19,588 nt of DNA from an uncultured Eubacteriales bacterium (GTDB taxonomy: Bacteria > Bacillota > Clostridia > Lachnospirales > Lachnospiraceae): assembly GCA_902783795.1 (NCBI GenBank), contig CACZSO010000018.1:1-19588 (forward strand), in the 5' to 3' direction. The notes beneath the pieces are model-generated. The model was not told where the DNA came from, ran no database searches, and saw only the letters and a list, made by a program, of their open reading frames with translations. The stretch's first letter is position 1. Each line of letters opens with the position of its first letter. Positions 7,663 to 13,608 of the stretch are shown here, piece by piece. A program made the position numbers and the translations under genes.

Positions 7663-9085
7663 GAAATTAGTAGAGCAGATCACCTCGCGGGAGGAAGATT
7701 TTGCCCAGTGGTACACAGACATCGTCAAGAAAGCGGAACTGATGGATTATGCGTCCGTTAAGGGCTTCATGGTCATCAAACCCGCCGGCTATGCCATCTG
7801 GGAAAACATCCAGAAAGAACTGGACCGCCGCTTTAAAGAGACGGGCGTGGAAAATGTATACATGCCCCTGCTGATCCCCGAAAGCCTGCTGAATAAAGAA
7901 GCAGAGCATGTGGAAGGCTTTGCTCCGGAAGTGGCCTGGGTCACTCATGGTGGTCTGGAGCCTCTGCAGGAACGGCTCTGCATCCGGCCTACCTCCGAAA
8001 CATTGTTCTGTGACTTCTACTCCAAAGATATCCATTCCTACCGTGATCTGCCCCGGGTCTATAACCAGTGGTGCTCTGTGGTCCGGTGGGAAAAAGAAAC
8101 CCGGCCTTTCTTACGGTCGAGGGAGTTCTTATGGCAGGAAGGCCATACGGCTCATGCTACGGCAGAAGATGCCCAGGCGCGCACCATCCAGATGCTGAAT
8201 GTGTACGCTGATTTTTGTGAAGAAGTGCTGGCCATCCCTGTCATCAAAGGACAGAAGACAGAGAAGGAAAAGTTTGCCGGCGCCATTGCGACCTACACGA
8301 TCGAGGCCCTCATGCATGACGGCAAGGCTCTGCAGTCCGGTACTTCCCATAATTTTGGCGATGGTTTCGCGAAGGCTTATGATGTGACTTTTGCCGACAG
8401 GGATAATCAGCTGAAGCATGTCCACCAGACCTCCTGGGGCGTCAGCACCCGGCTCATCGGCGGCCTGATCATGGTCCATGGCGATGATTCCGGTCTGGTA
8501 TTGCCTCCCAGGATCGCGCCCACCCAGGTGATCGTGATCCCCGTGGCAGCCCATCGCCCCGGTGTTTCCGAGAAAGCAGAAGAGCTGTATACACGTCTTA
8601 AAGGGCGTTTTTCGGCGAAGCTTGATAATTCCGACAAATCCCCCGGATTTAAGTTCGCAGAGGCGGAAATGCGCGGAATTCCTGTCCGTGTGGAGATCGG
8701 ACCCAAGGATATGGAGGTTAACAAGGCTGTCCTGGTACGCCGCGATACCAGAGAGAAGATCGAGGTATCTCTGGACGACCTGGAAGAAGAAGTCGGAAAG
8801 CTTTTAGAGGTCATCCAGCACGATATGCTGGAGCGGGCCCGGACCTTCCTGAACACCCATACCTATACTGCGTCAGATTACGAAGAATTCAAGGATATCA
8901 TCGAAAACCGCCCCGGTTTTGTCAAAGCCATGTGGTGCGGAGACAGGGCCTGTGAAGATAAGATCAAAGAAGAGCTGGCAGCCACTTCCCGGTGTATGCC
9001 TTTTGAACAGGAAGAGATCGGAAAGACCTGCGTCTGCTGCGGCAGGCCCGCAAAGGCCATGGTGATCTGGGGAAGAGCTTATTAA
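7652..9085 (+). CDS. proS: Prolyl-tRNA synthetase (short, archaeal/eukaryal-type)
   Basis: This 477-residue class IIa aminoacyl-tRNA synthetase charges tRNA-Pro. It lacks the large editing insertion of the E. coli-type enzyme (about 570 residues) and matches the archaeal/eukaryal-type (ProS type 3) found in many Clostridia. Class II motif 2 is in RWEKETRPFLRSREFLWQEG and motif 3 in the segment after GLIMVHGDDSGLVLPP. Four or five C-terminal cysteines (429, 434, 460, 462, 463) fit the zinc-binding C-terminal domain of this type. The start overlaps the metK end by 11 nt, and GGAGG (7638-7642) lies inside metK, so translation is probably coupled. No T-box leader is possible here. Confidence 0.96.
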   Translation: MADKKLVEQITSREEDFAQWYTDIVKKAELMDYASVKGFMVIKPAGYAIWENIQKELDRRFKETGVENVYMPLLIPESLLNKEAEHVEGFAPEVAWVTHGGLEPLQERLCIRPTSETLFCDFYSKDIHSYRDLPRVYNQWCSVVRWEKETRPFLRSREFLWQEGHTAHATAEDAQARTIQMLNVYADFCEEVLAIPVIKGQKTEKEKFAGAIATYTIEALMHDGKALQSGTSHNFGDGFAKAYDVTFADRDNQLKHVHQTSWGVSTRLIGGLIMVHGDDSGLVLPPRIAPTQVIVIPVAAHRPGVSEKAEELYTRLKGRFSAKLDNSDKSPGFKFAEAEMRGIPVRVEIGPKDMEVNKAVLVRRDTREKIEVSLDDLEEEVGKLLEVIQHDMLERARTFLNTHTYTASDYEEFKDIIENRPGFVKAMWCGDRACEDKIKEELAATSRCMPFEQEEIGKTCVCCGRPAKAMVIWGRAY

Positions 9086-9100
9086 GCAGGAGAAACGGTT

Positions 9101-10060
9101 ATGGCAAAGGACCGGAACGTACGGGAGACTCGTCCGAGGGATGAGGATTTTGAGATCGATTCCTCTTATTCTCCCTACGAGACCGAAAAAAAGAAAGACT
9201 ACCGGGAAAGACCCGGGATCGTACTGGCGATCCTGGGTTCCGGTATTGTCCTGGCTGTCCTTGCCGTCCTGATCTACAGCGGGTTAAAACAGAACCAGCG
9301 GACAGTGGTGACCACTGCCCAGACTAATGTAACACAGGAAGAGTACACAGATATAACCACATCTTCTCAGCAGTCAGATGAGACGGCCCCGGGGATCTCT
9401 GAAAAAACCCGTGATCCGGATAAGGACAGGCCTACAGAAAAAGAGGATCCGGCAGAAGATACAGAAACTCCCGGCGAGAAGTCAGAGGACACAGACCCAG
9501 AAGAAACAGAGGCTCCGTCGCAGGATACAGAAAAAGCTCCGGATGAAGGGGGCGAAACGGAACTCATACCGAGTGATACAGTTCCTGAAGAAACCCAGCC
9601 GGATATACCTCCTCAGGATACGGATACTGTGCCTGAAGAAACACCGGATGCTGACACTGCCGGAGAGGAGAGGGCCTATCAGGATATCGAATATGAAGGC
9701 CTGGTCTACCGTGTAGAAAACGGTATCGCTTCAGTGGCGGCAAACGCCTGTAATAATTCACGTATCGAAGTGGCGTCCGATGTGTTCGGCTACCCGGTGG
9801 TGGGCATTGATGATAACGCTTTCCGCGGGTCTGTGAACGTGAGCCTGATCGTGATCCCGGAAGGTGTGGACTGGATCAGCGCCGGCGCCTTCTGCGACTG
9901 CCCGAACCTGGTGCAGGTGGTGATCCCTGACAGTGTTTCAGGCATAAATGATGCGGCTTTTGGGCCGAATTCTTCCGTGACCATAGAAGCTTCTGCCCGT
10001 TCCTTTGCTCATAATTATGCCCTGAATAAGGGTATGAACTGGATAGAAAAAACATCGTGA
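9101..10060 (+). CDS. Membrane-anchored protein with acidic stalk and BspA-type leucine-rich repeats
   Basis: I do not recognise a specific gene for this 319-residue protein. The N-terminus is short, charged and cytoplasmic. One hydrophobic helix at about 39-61 (GIVLAILGSGIVLAVLAVLIYSG) is preceded by Lys/Arg, so the rest should be outside the cell. Residues about 65-190 are a low-complexity stalk rich in Glu, Asp, Thr, Pro and Ser, with DTVPEET twice. Residues about 191-319 resemble LRR_5/BspA repeats (YPVVGIDDNAFRGS ... VIPEGVDWISAGAFCDCPNL ... VVIPDSVSGINDAAF), a fold usually used for binding. It starts 15 bp after proS and its stop overlaps the cca start, so it is cotranscribed with housekeeping genes. 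The role is unknown. Confidence 0.85.
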   Translation: MAKDRNVRETRPRDEDFEIDSSYSPYETEKKKDYRERPGIVLAILGSGIVLAVLAVLIYSGLKQNQRTVVTTAQTNVTQEEYTDITTSSQQSDETAPGISEKTRDPDKDRPTEKEDPAEDTETPGEKSEDTDPEETEAPSQDTEKAPDEGGETELIPSDTVPEETQPDIPPQDTDTVPEETPDADTAGEERAYQDIEYEGLVYRVENGIASVAANACNNSRIEVASDVFGYPVVGIDDNAFRGSVNVSLIVIPEGVDWISAGAFCDCPNLVQVVIPDSVSGINDAAFGPNSSVTIEASARSFAHNYALNKGMNWIEKTS

Positions 10061-11229
10061 TGAAGATAGAACTTCCTGAACAGGTAAAGACCATTTTAAG
10101 GATCCTGAATGAAGCCGGATACGAAGCGTATGCCGTAGGCGGCTGTGTTCGGGATTCTCTTTTAGGGCGGAAACCCGGGGACTGGGACATCACCACTTCC
10201 GCAAGACCTGAAGAGGTAAAAGCCTGTTTCAGACGGACGGTAGATACCGGGATCGCCCATGGCACCGTGACAGTGATGATGGGCAGTACAGGGTATGAGG
10301 TCACCACCTACCGGATCGATGGTGCCTATACGGACGCGCGCCATCCGGAAAGTGTGGCCTTTACCACCCTTTTATCCGAAGACCTGCTGCGCCGTGATTT
10401 CACCGTCAATGCCATGGCATATAATGAAACAGAAGGTCTGGTGGACTTATTTAACGGCAGAGAAGATCTGGAAAACAAAGTGATCCGGGCTGTGGGAGAG
10501 CCGTTGGAACGGTTTTCCGAGGATGCCCTCAGGATCATGCGCTGCATCCGTTTTTCAGCCCAGCTGGATTTTACCATTGATGAAGCTACCTTCCGGGCAG
10601 CGGGAACATTGGCGGATACTTTAAGCAAAATATCCAGGGAACGGATCCGGGACGAACTGGTTAAAACATTGATGTCGGATCATCCGGAACGGACAGCCCT
10701 TTTTGACGATGTGGGTGCCATGCCCTGGATCTTTCCTGATTTTTCACTTCGGCGGGAAGAGCGTCTCACACTGCTGAAAGAGATGCCCTGCGACCGTATC
10801 TTAAGACTTTGCGCTTTTTTAAGCGGCCTGGACAAAGAAGCCGCCCTTGTGGTTTTAAAGGACCTGAAATTCGACAATGATACCATGAACCGTACAGCGG
10901 CGATCCTGGATTTTTCAGCCGGAACTTTTTCTTCGGATGAGAAAGCCCTCAGGCATTTGCTGGCGGCCTTCGGGACACAAGACATCGAACGGCTGCTTTG
11001 CTTTACAAAAAATGAAGCGCTGCTTCCGGATGTCCGGAGGATCCTTTCCCGGGGAGACTGCATTTCTTTGAAGACCCTGGCAGTCACCGGCCGGGACCTT
11101 ATGGATGCCGGAATGAAGCCGGGCCGGGAAATGGGCAGGATCCTGGAAACATTGCTGGATAAAGTACTGGATGAACCGGAACTGAATACACGGGAGAAGC
11201 TGCTGATGCTGGTCTCTCAGTTAAGTTAG
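10060..11229 (+). CDS. cca: CCA-adding tRNA nucleotidyltransferase
   Basis: This 389-residue cytoplasmic enzyme adds or repairs the 3'-CCA end of tRNAs. The nucleotidyltransferase head shows GGCVRD (27-32) and the catalytic carboxylates in DWDITT (41-46). RRDFTVNAMAY and the EDALRIMRCIRFSAQ segment follow; these are signature regions of class II CCA enzymes. The size is close to the compact Bacillus enzyme, and I see no clear HD domain at the C-terminus. The ATG at 10060 overlaps the preceding TGA (TGATG), a classic stop-start coupling site; an in-frame GTG at 10057 is the alternative. No strong Shine-Dalgarno is visible, which supports coupling to the LRR gene upstream. Poly(A) polymerase belongs to the same superfamily but is less likely in this group. 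Confidence 0.92.
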   Translation: MKIELPEQVKTILRILNEAGYEAYAVGGCVRDSLLGRKPGDWDITTSARPEEVKACFRRTVDTGIAHGTVTVMMGSTGYEVTTYRIDGAYTDARHPESVAFTTLLSEDLLRRDFTVNAMAYNETEGLVDLFNGREDLENKVIRAVGEPLERFSEDALRIMRCIRFSAQLDFTIDEATFRAAGTLADTLSKISRERIRDELVKTLMSDHPERTALFDDVGAMPWIFPDFSLRREERLTLLKEMPCDRILRLCAFLSGLDKEAALVVLKDLKFDNDTMNRTAAILDFSAGTFSSDEKALRHLLAAFGTQDIERLLCFTKNEALLPDVRRILSRGDCISLKTLAVTGRDLMDAGMKPGREMGRILETLLDKVLDEPELNTREKLLMLVSQLS

Positions 11230-11266
11230 CCGCGGGCAACAGAAAAACAGGGACTTTCAGTACAAA

Positions 11267-11278
11267 TTTCCATGGAAA
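11267..11278. promoter_or_regulatory. 12-bp palindrome upstream of the ferredoxin promoter
   Basis: TTTCCATGGAAA is a perfect inverted repeat, 37 bp before the ferredoxin -35 box. It could be a protein-binding site, but a single 12-bp palindrome in AT-rich DNA may be chance. Confidence 0.25.
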
Positions 11279-11315
11279 AAACATAGAAAAATCACAAATT
11301 AAGGCTTTCTACCTG

Positions 11316-11344
11316 TTGCAAAGCAGGAATAATCGTGTTACACT
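11316..11344 (+). promoter_or_regulatory. Promoter for the ferredoxin gene
   Basis: TTGCAA (11316-11321), a 17-nt spacer and TACACT (11339-11344), with an upstream TG giving a partial extended -10 (TGTTACACT). The predicted start is near 11351, so the leader is only about 24 nt and consists largely of the ribosome site. Confidence 0.7.
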
Positions 11345-11374
11345 TAGGTCGATTTTTAGGAGGAGGATAACACT

Positions 11375-11545
11375 ATGGCATACAAAATCACTGAAGAATG
11401 CATCAAATGCGGAACTTGCGAAGGCGAATGCCCGGTCAGCGCCATCTCTGAAGGCGACGAAGTATACGTCATTGATGCAGACGTTTGCATTTCCTGCGGC
11501 ACCTGCGCGGGTGTTTGCCCCATGAGCGCTATTGTCGAGGAATAA
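11375..11545 (+). CDS. 2[4Fe-4S] ferredoxin, clostridial type
   Basis: This 56-residue protein is a small soluble electron carrier. It has two cysteine clusters: CIKCGTCEGECP (from Cys9) and CISCGTCAGVCP (from Cys38). Each follows the CxxCxxCxxxCP pattern that binds one 4Fe-4S cubane. The size and twofold internal symmetry are those of clostridial ferredoxins, which carry low-potential electrons for hydrogenase, pyruvate:ferredoxin oxidoreductase and Rnf-type reactions. The AGGAGGAGG ribosome site ends about 8 nt before the ATG. The gene has its own promoter and terminator and so appears monocistronic. Confidence 0.96.
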   Translation: MAYKITEECIKCGTCEGECPVSAISEGDEVYVIDADVCISCGTCAGVCPMSAIVEE

Positions 11546-11561
11546 TCCTTAGTGCAAGGAA

Positions 11562-11594
11562 CGGCCGGCGGATAAGAACCGCCGGCCGATTTGT
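11562..11594 (+). terminator. Hairpin terminator after the ferredoxin gene
   Basis: A perfect 10-bp GC stem (CGGCCGGCGG, 11562-11571, with CCGCCGGCCG, 11579-11588) encloses a 7-nt loop and is followed by ATTTGTT. The T-tract is short, so some read-through into the lipid kinase gene is plausible. I found no convincing separate promoter for that gene. Confidence 0.75.
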
Positions 11595-11626
11595 TAAACC
11601 GTATACTTAAAGCTTAAGAGGAGATC

Positions 11627-12484
11627 ATGAATAACATCATTGTACTATATAATCCTCTGTCTCATGAAGGAAAAGGACTGGAGGATGCCAGAAAACTGGA
11701 AAAGTTCTATCCCGATGTGGCGTGCAGATATGTAGATATGACTTCGGCGGATTTTGCCTGGGCGGATTCTCTGAAAGCCTTTGATGAGGATGACATGATC
11801 ATCCTGACAGGCGGAGACGGTACGTTGAACCGGGCTGTCAACAGGCTGAAAGGCTGGGATTTTTCCCGGCAGCTGTATTTCTACCCCTCCGGCACCGGCA
11901 ATGATTTTATCAATGATCTTAATTTAAAGAAAACCACAGCCCCCTTCCTTCTGGATCCGTATCTTAAGCATCTTCCGATGGCTGAGATCAACGGTGAGCT
12001 CTGGGTCTTTGTCAATGGGGCCGGGTTCGGGCTGGATGGCTATGCCTGCGTGGAACATGAGAGAAAGAAGGCAGAGGGAAAACAGAAATCCTATATTATC
12101 TGCGCCCTGGAAGGACTGCTGTCCAAATATAAACCGGTAAGCGGCCGTATTACGGTGGATGGTGAAACGTTGTCATATCAGCAGATCTGGCTGGCGCCGG
12201 TGATGCTGGGTTCTTATTTCGGCGGCGGCTTTAAGATCGCCTCGATGCAGGACAGGATGGAACCGGAACATACGCTGACATCCGTGGCGGTCCACGATGT
12301 GGGAAGGCTGAAAGCGTGTTTCCTGTTCGTGTTCGCCATGAAAGGCTTTGGACACCTTTTCCCGAAGCACATCACTTACAGAAAGGGTCACGTCATAGAA
12401 GCAGAGTTCGATGCGCCGGCAGATATGCAGGTGGATGGCGAGGTGATCTCCGGAGTCACGCATTATTCGGCTGTATTAAACTAG
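11627..12484 (+). CDS. Diacylglycerol/lipid kinase family protein
   Basis: This 285-residue protein belongs to the DagK-catalytic (YegS/DgkB) lipid kinase family, which phosphorylates diacylglycerol or related lipids at the membrane using ATP. The nucleotide-binding landmarks are YNPLSHEGKG (8-17), GGDGTLN (62-68) and PSGTGNDF (87-94), followed by FVNGAGFGLDG. Length is usual for the family and there is no membrane helix. AGAGGAG lies just before the ATG. Which lipid it uses cannot be told from sequence; sphingosine-kinase-like and diacylglycerol kinase members share these motifs. It sits between the ferredoxin terminator and the hup promoter. Confidence 0.88.
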   Translation: MNNIIVLYNPLSHEGKGLEDARKLEKFYPDVACRYVDMTSADFAWADSLKAFDEDDMIILTGGDGTLNRAVNRLKGWDFSRQLYFYPSGTGNDFINDLNLKKTTAPFLLDPYLKHLPMAEINGELWVFVNGAGFGLDGYACVEHERKKAEGKQKSYIICALEGLLSKYKPVSGRITVDGETLSYQQIWLAPVMLGSYFGGGFKIASMQDRMEPEHTLTSVAVHDVGRLKACFLFVFAMKGFGHLFPKHITYRKGHVIEAEFDAPADMQVDGEVISGVTHYSAVLN

Positions 12485-12543
12485 CAGATCAGGCTGAAAT
12501 ACCGTTTTTTCCTTAAAAACTTGCGCTTTACGACATGAAGTGA

Positions 12544-12572
12544 TTGACAAGTGCCGCTGAAAAGTGTATAAA
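12544..12572 (+). promoter_or_regulatory. Strong promoter for the hup-rqcP-divIC unit
   Basis: A consensus TTGACA (12544-12549) is separated by 17 nt from TATAAA (12567-12572). Transcription should begin near 12579, about 96 nt before the HU start codon. This is the closest match to the sigma-A consensus in the window and suits an abundant nucleoid protein. Confidence 0.85.
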
Positions 12573-12579
12573 TATAACG

Positions 12580-12666
12580 CGAAGACGCGCTCATCAGGTG
12601 AACTATGTGAAAATGAGCCGTTTTCCTCATGTAATGGGCGTAATAAGCCATGATTTTTAGGAGGAG
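12580..12666 (+). promoter_or_regulatory. Structured 5' leader of hup
   Basis: The leader of about 96 nt contains CGCG-aaga-CGCG near its 5' end. The segment ATGAGC (12613-12618) can pair upstream with GCTCAT (12589-12594), or, through ATGAG, downstream with CTCAT (12626-12630). These pairings exclude each other. A small ATGG/CCAT-based hairpin lies just before the ribosome site. This could be a regulatory switch or simple mRNA stabilisation; no known riboswitch class is recognised. Confidence 0.35.
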
Positions 12667-12674
12667 TTATAAAA

Positions 12675-12950
12675 ATGAACAAAAAAGAGTTAGTATCCGC
12701 CATTGCCGCAAAAGCAGCGCTTTCCAAGAAGGATGCAGAAGCAGCTATCGATGCTTTCACCGCTGTTGTTGAAGATGAGCTGAAGAACGGCCGTAAAGTC
12801 CAGTTAGTCGGTTTTGGTACTTTCGAAGTTTCTGAAAGAGCTGCCAGAGAAGGCCGCAACCCCAGAACGAATGAGAACATTACCATTGCCGCTTCCAAGT
12901 CTCCGAAGTTCAAAGCCGGCAAGGTTCTTAAGGAGAACATCAACAAGTAA
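12675..12950 (+). CDS. hup: DNA-binding protein HU
   Basis: This 91-residue protein is the histone-like nucleoid protein that binds and bends DNA as a dimer. Helices at the N-terminus (MNKKELVSAIAAKAALSKKDAEAA) and the core QLVGFGTFEVSERAAREGRNPRT match the bacterial HU signature. The DNA-contacting arm includes GRNPRTNE. Length is exactly that of the family. AGGAGGAG lies 8 nt before the ATG. rqcP begins 6 nt after its stop. A neighbouring rqcP/divIC cluster is the standard location for hup in Clostridia. Confidence 0.97.
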   Translation: MNKKELVSAIAAKAALSKKDAEAAIDAFTAVVEDELKNGRKVQLVGFGTFEVSERAAREGRNPRTNENITIAASKSPKFKAGKVLKENINK

Positions 12951-12955
12951 TTGCC

Positions 12956-13195
12956 ATGCGGCTGGATAAGTTTTTAAAAGTCTCCCGTCTGATCAAGAGG
13001 AGGACTGTCGCGAATGAAGCCTGTGATGCAGGGCGTGTGATGGTCAACGGAAAGACAGCAAAGGCATCGACAGAAGTGCATGTGGGCGATATCCTGGAGA
13101 TAGGCTTCGGCACAAAAAGTGTAAAGGCGGAGATACTTACCATTCTTGAGACTACAAAAAAAGACGATGCGAAGGATATGATCCGTTATCTGTGA
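12956..13195 (+). CDS. rqcP: S4-domain RNA-binding protein RqcP (YabO)
   Basis: This 79-residue protein is almost wholly one S4 RNA-binding domain (MRLDKFLKVSRLIKRRTVANEACDAGRVMVNGK). Its size, sequence and place after hup identify it as RqcP/YabO. In B. subtilis that protein works with RqcH on stalled 50S subunits, helping add C-terminal alanine tails during ribosome quality control. The ribosome site is weak: the nearest AAGGAG lies about 20 nt upstream inside hup, so translation may depend on coupling. yabP and yabQ, which usually follow it in spore formers, are not present. Confidence 0.9.
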   Translation: MRLDKFLKVSRLIKRRTVANEACDAGRVMVNGKTAKASTEVHVGDILEIGFGTKSVKAEILTILETTKKDDAKDMIRYL

Positions 13196-13248
13196 TATGA
13201 TCTATAAAGACTCAGATACCGGCTGATAATAAGGAAAGGAGGTACGCT

Positions 13249-13551
13249 ATGGCAAAAAGATCCGTCCGTACAGCCAGGATGGCTAAGCGGAGTGTATGGC
13301 TTATTGTTATCATTGCAGTGATTTTGACTATGGTACTTTCCTTCCGGTGGTTCTATCTGCATAAGGAGAACCAGGTGCTCAGCCGGAATATCGAAGTGCT
13401 GACAGAAAATGTCAGCAGGGCAGAAGAGGAACAGGAAGTCCTGGAAGAAAAACGGAGTCATCCGCTTTCCAAAGAGGACATGATCCGTATCGCGCGTGAT
13501 AAGTTTAATCTGGCCTTCCCGAATGAGATCATTCTGGTTCCGGAAGACTAA
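13249..13551 (+). CDS. divIC: Septum formation initiator, DivIC/FtsB family
   Basis: This 100-residue bitopic membrane protein belongs to the FtsB/DivIC family, which joins FtsL and FtsQ/DivIB at the division septum. It has a short basic N-terminus, one membrane helix (about 17-34) and an extracytoplasmic coiled coil (about 37-70, NQVLSRNIEVLTENVSRAEEE). A C-terminal segment containing ARDKFNLAFPNEIILVP follows. The N-terminus repeats MAKRSV at residues 1-6 and 11-16; the strong AAAGGAGG site favours the first Met. It lies 53 bp after rqcP and is followed by a terminator. Confidence 0.88.
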   Translation: MAKRSVRTARMAKRSVWLIVIIAVILTMVLSFRWFYLHKENQVLSRNIEVLTENVSRAEEEQEVLEEKRSHPLSKEDMIRIARDKFNLAFPNEIILVPED

Positions 13552-13558
13552 AGAGCAG

Positions 13559-13600
13559 ACCGCCGCACTGACCCATGTCAGGGCGGCGGTTTTTCCTTTT
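13559..13600 (+). terminator. Hairpin terminator after divIC, abutting tilS
   Basis: The stem ACCGCCGC-a-CTGAC (13559-13572) pairs with GTCAG-g-GCGGCGGT (13577-13590), with one A/G mismatch and a CCAT loop. TTTTCCTTTT follows. This is the strongest intrinsic terminator on the plus strand before the final one, and it ends 8 nt before the tilS start codon. Confidence 0.85.
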
Positions 13601-13608
13601 ATATTTAC

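Noticed and set aside
8129..8856. Long minus-strand frames inside proS
   Set aside because: They are antisense to conserved ProRS motifs 2 and 3, lack ribosome sites and carry no recognisable domain.
11316..11525. A 69-codon plus-strand frame overlapping the ferredoxin gene
   Set aside because: It is out of frame with the ferredoxin, starts inside the promoter -35 box, and the overlapping 56-residue frame has perfect double CxxCxxCxxxCP clusters.
12485..12543. A terminator between the lipid kinase gene and hup
   Set aside because: There is a T-run but I see no stable GC stem before it, so transcription may continue into the hup promoter region.
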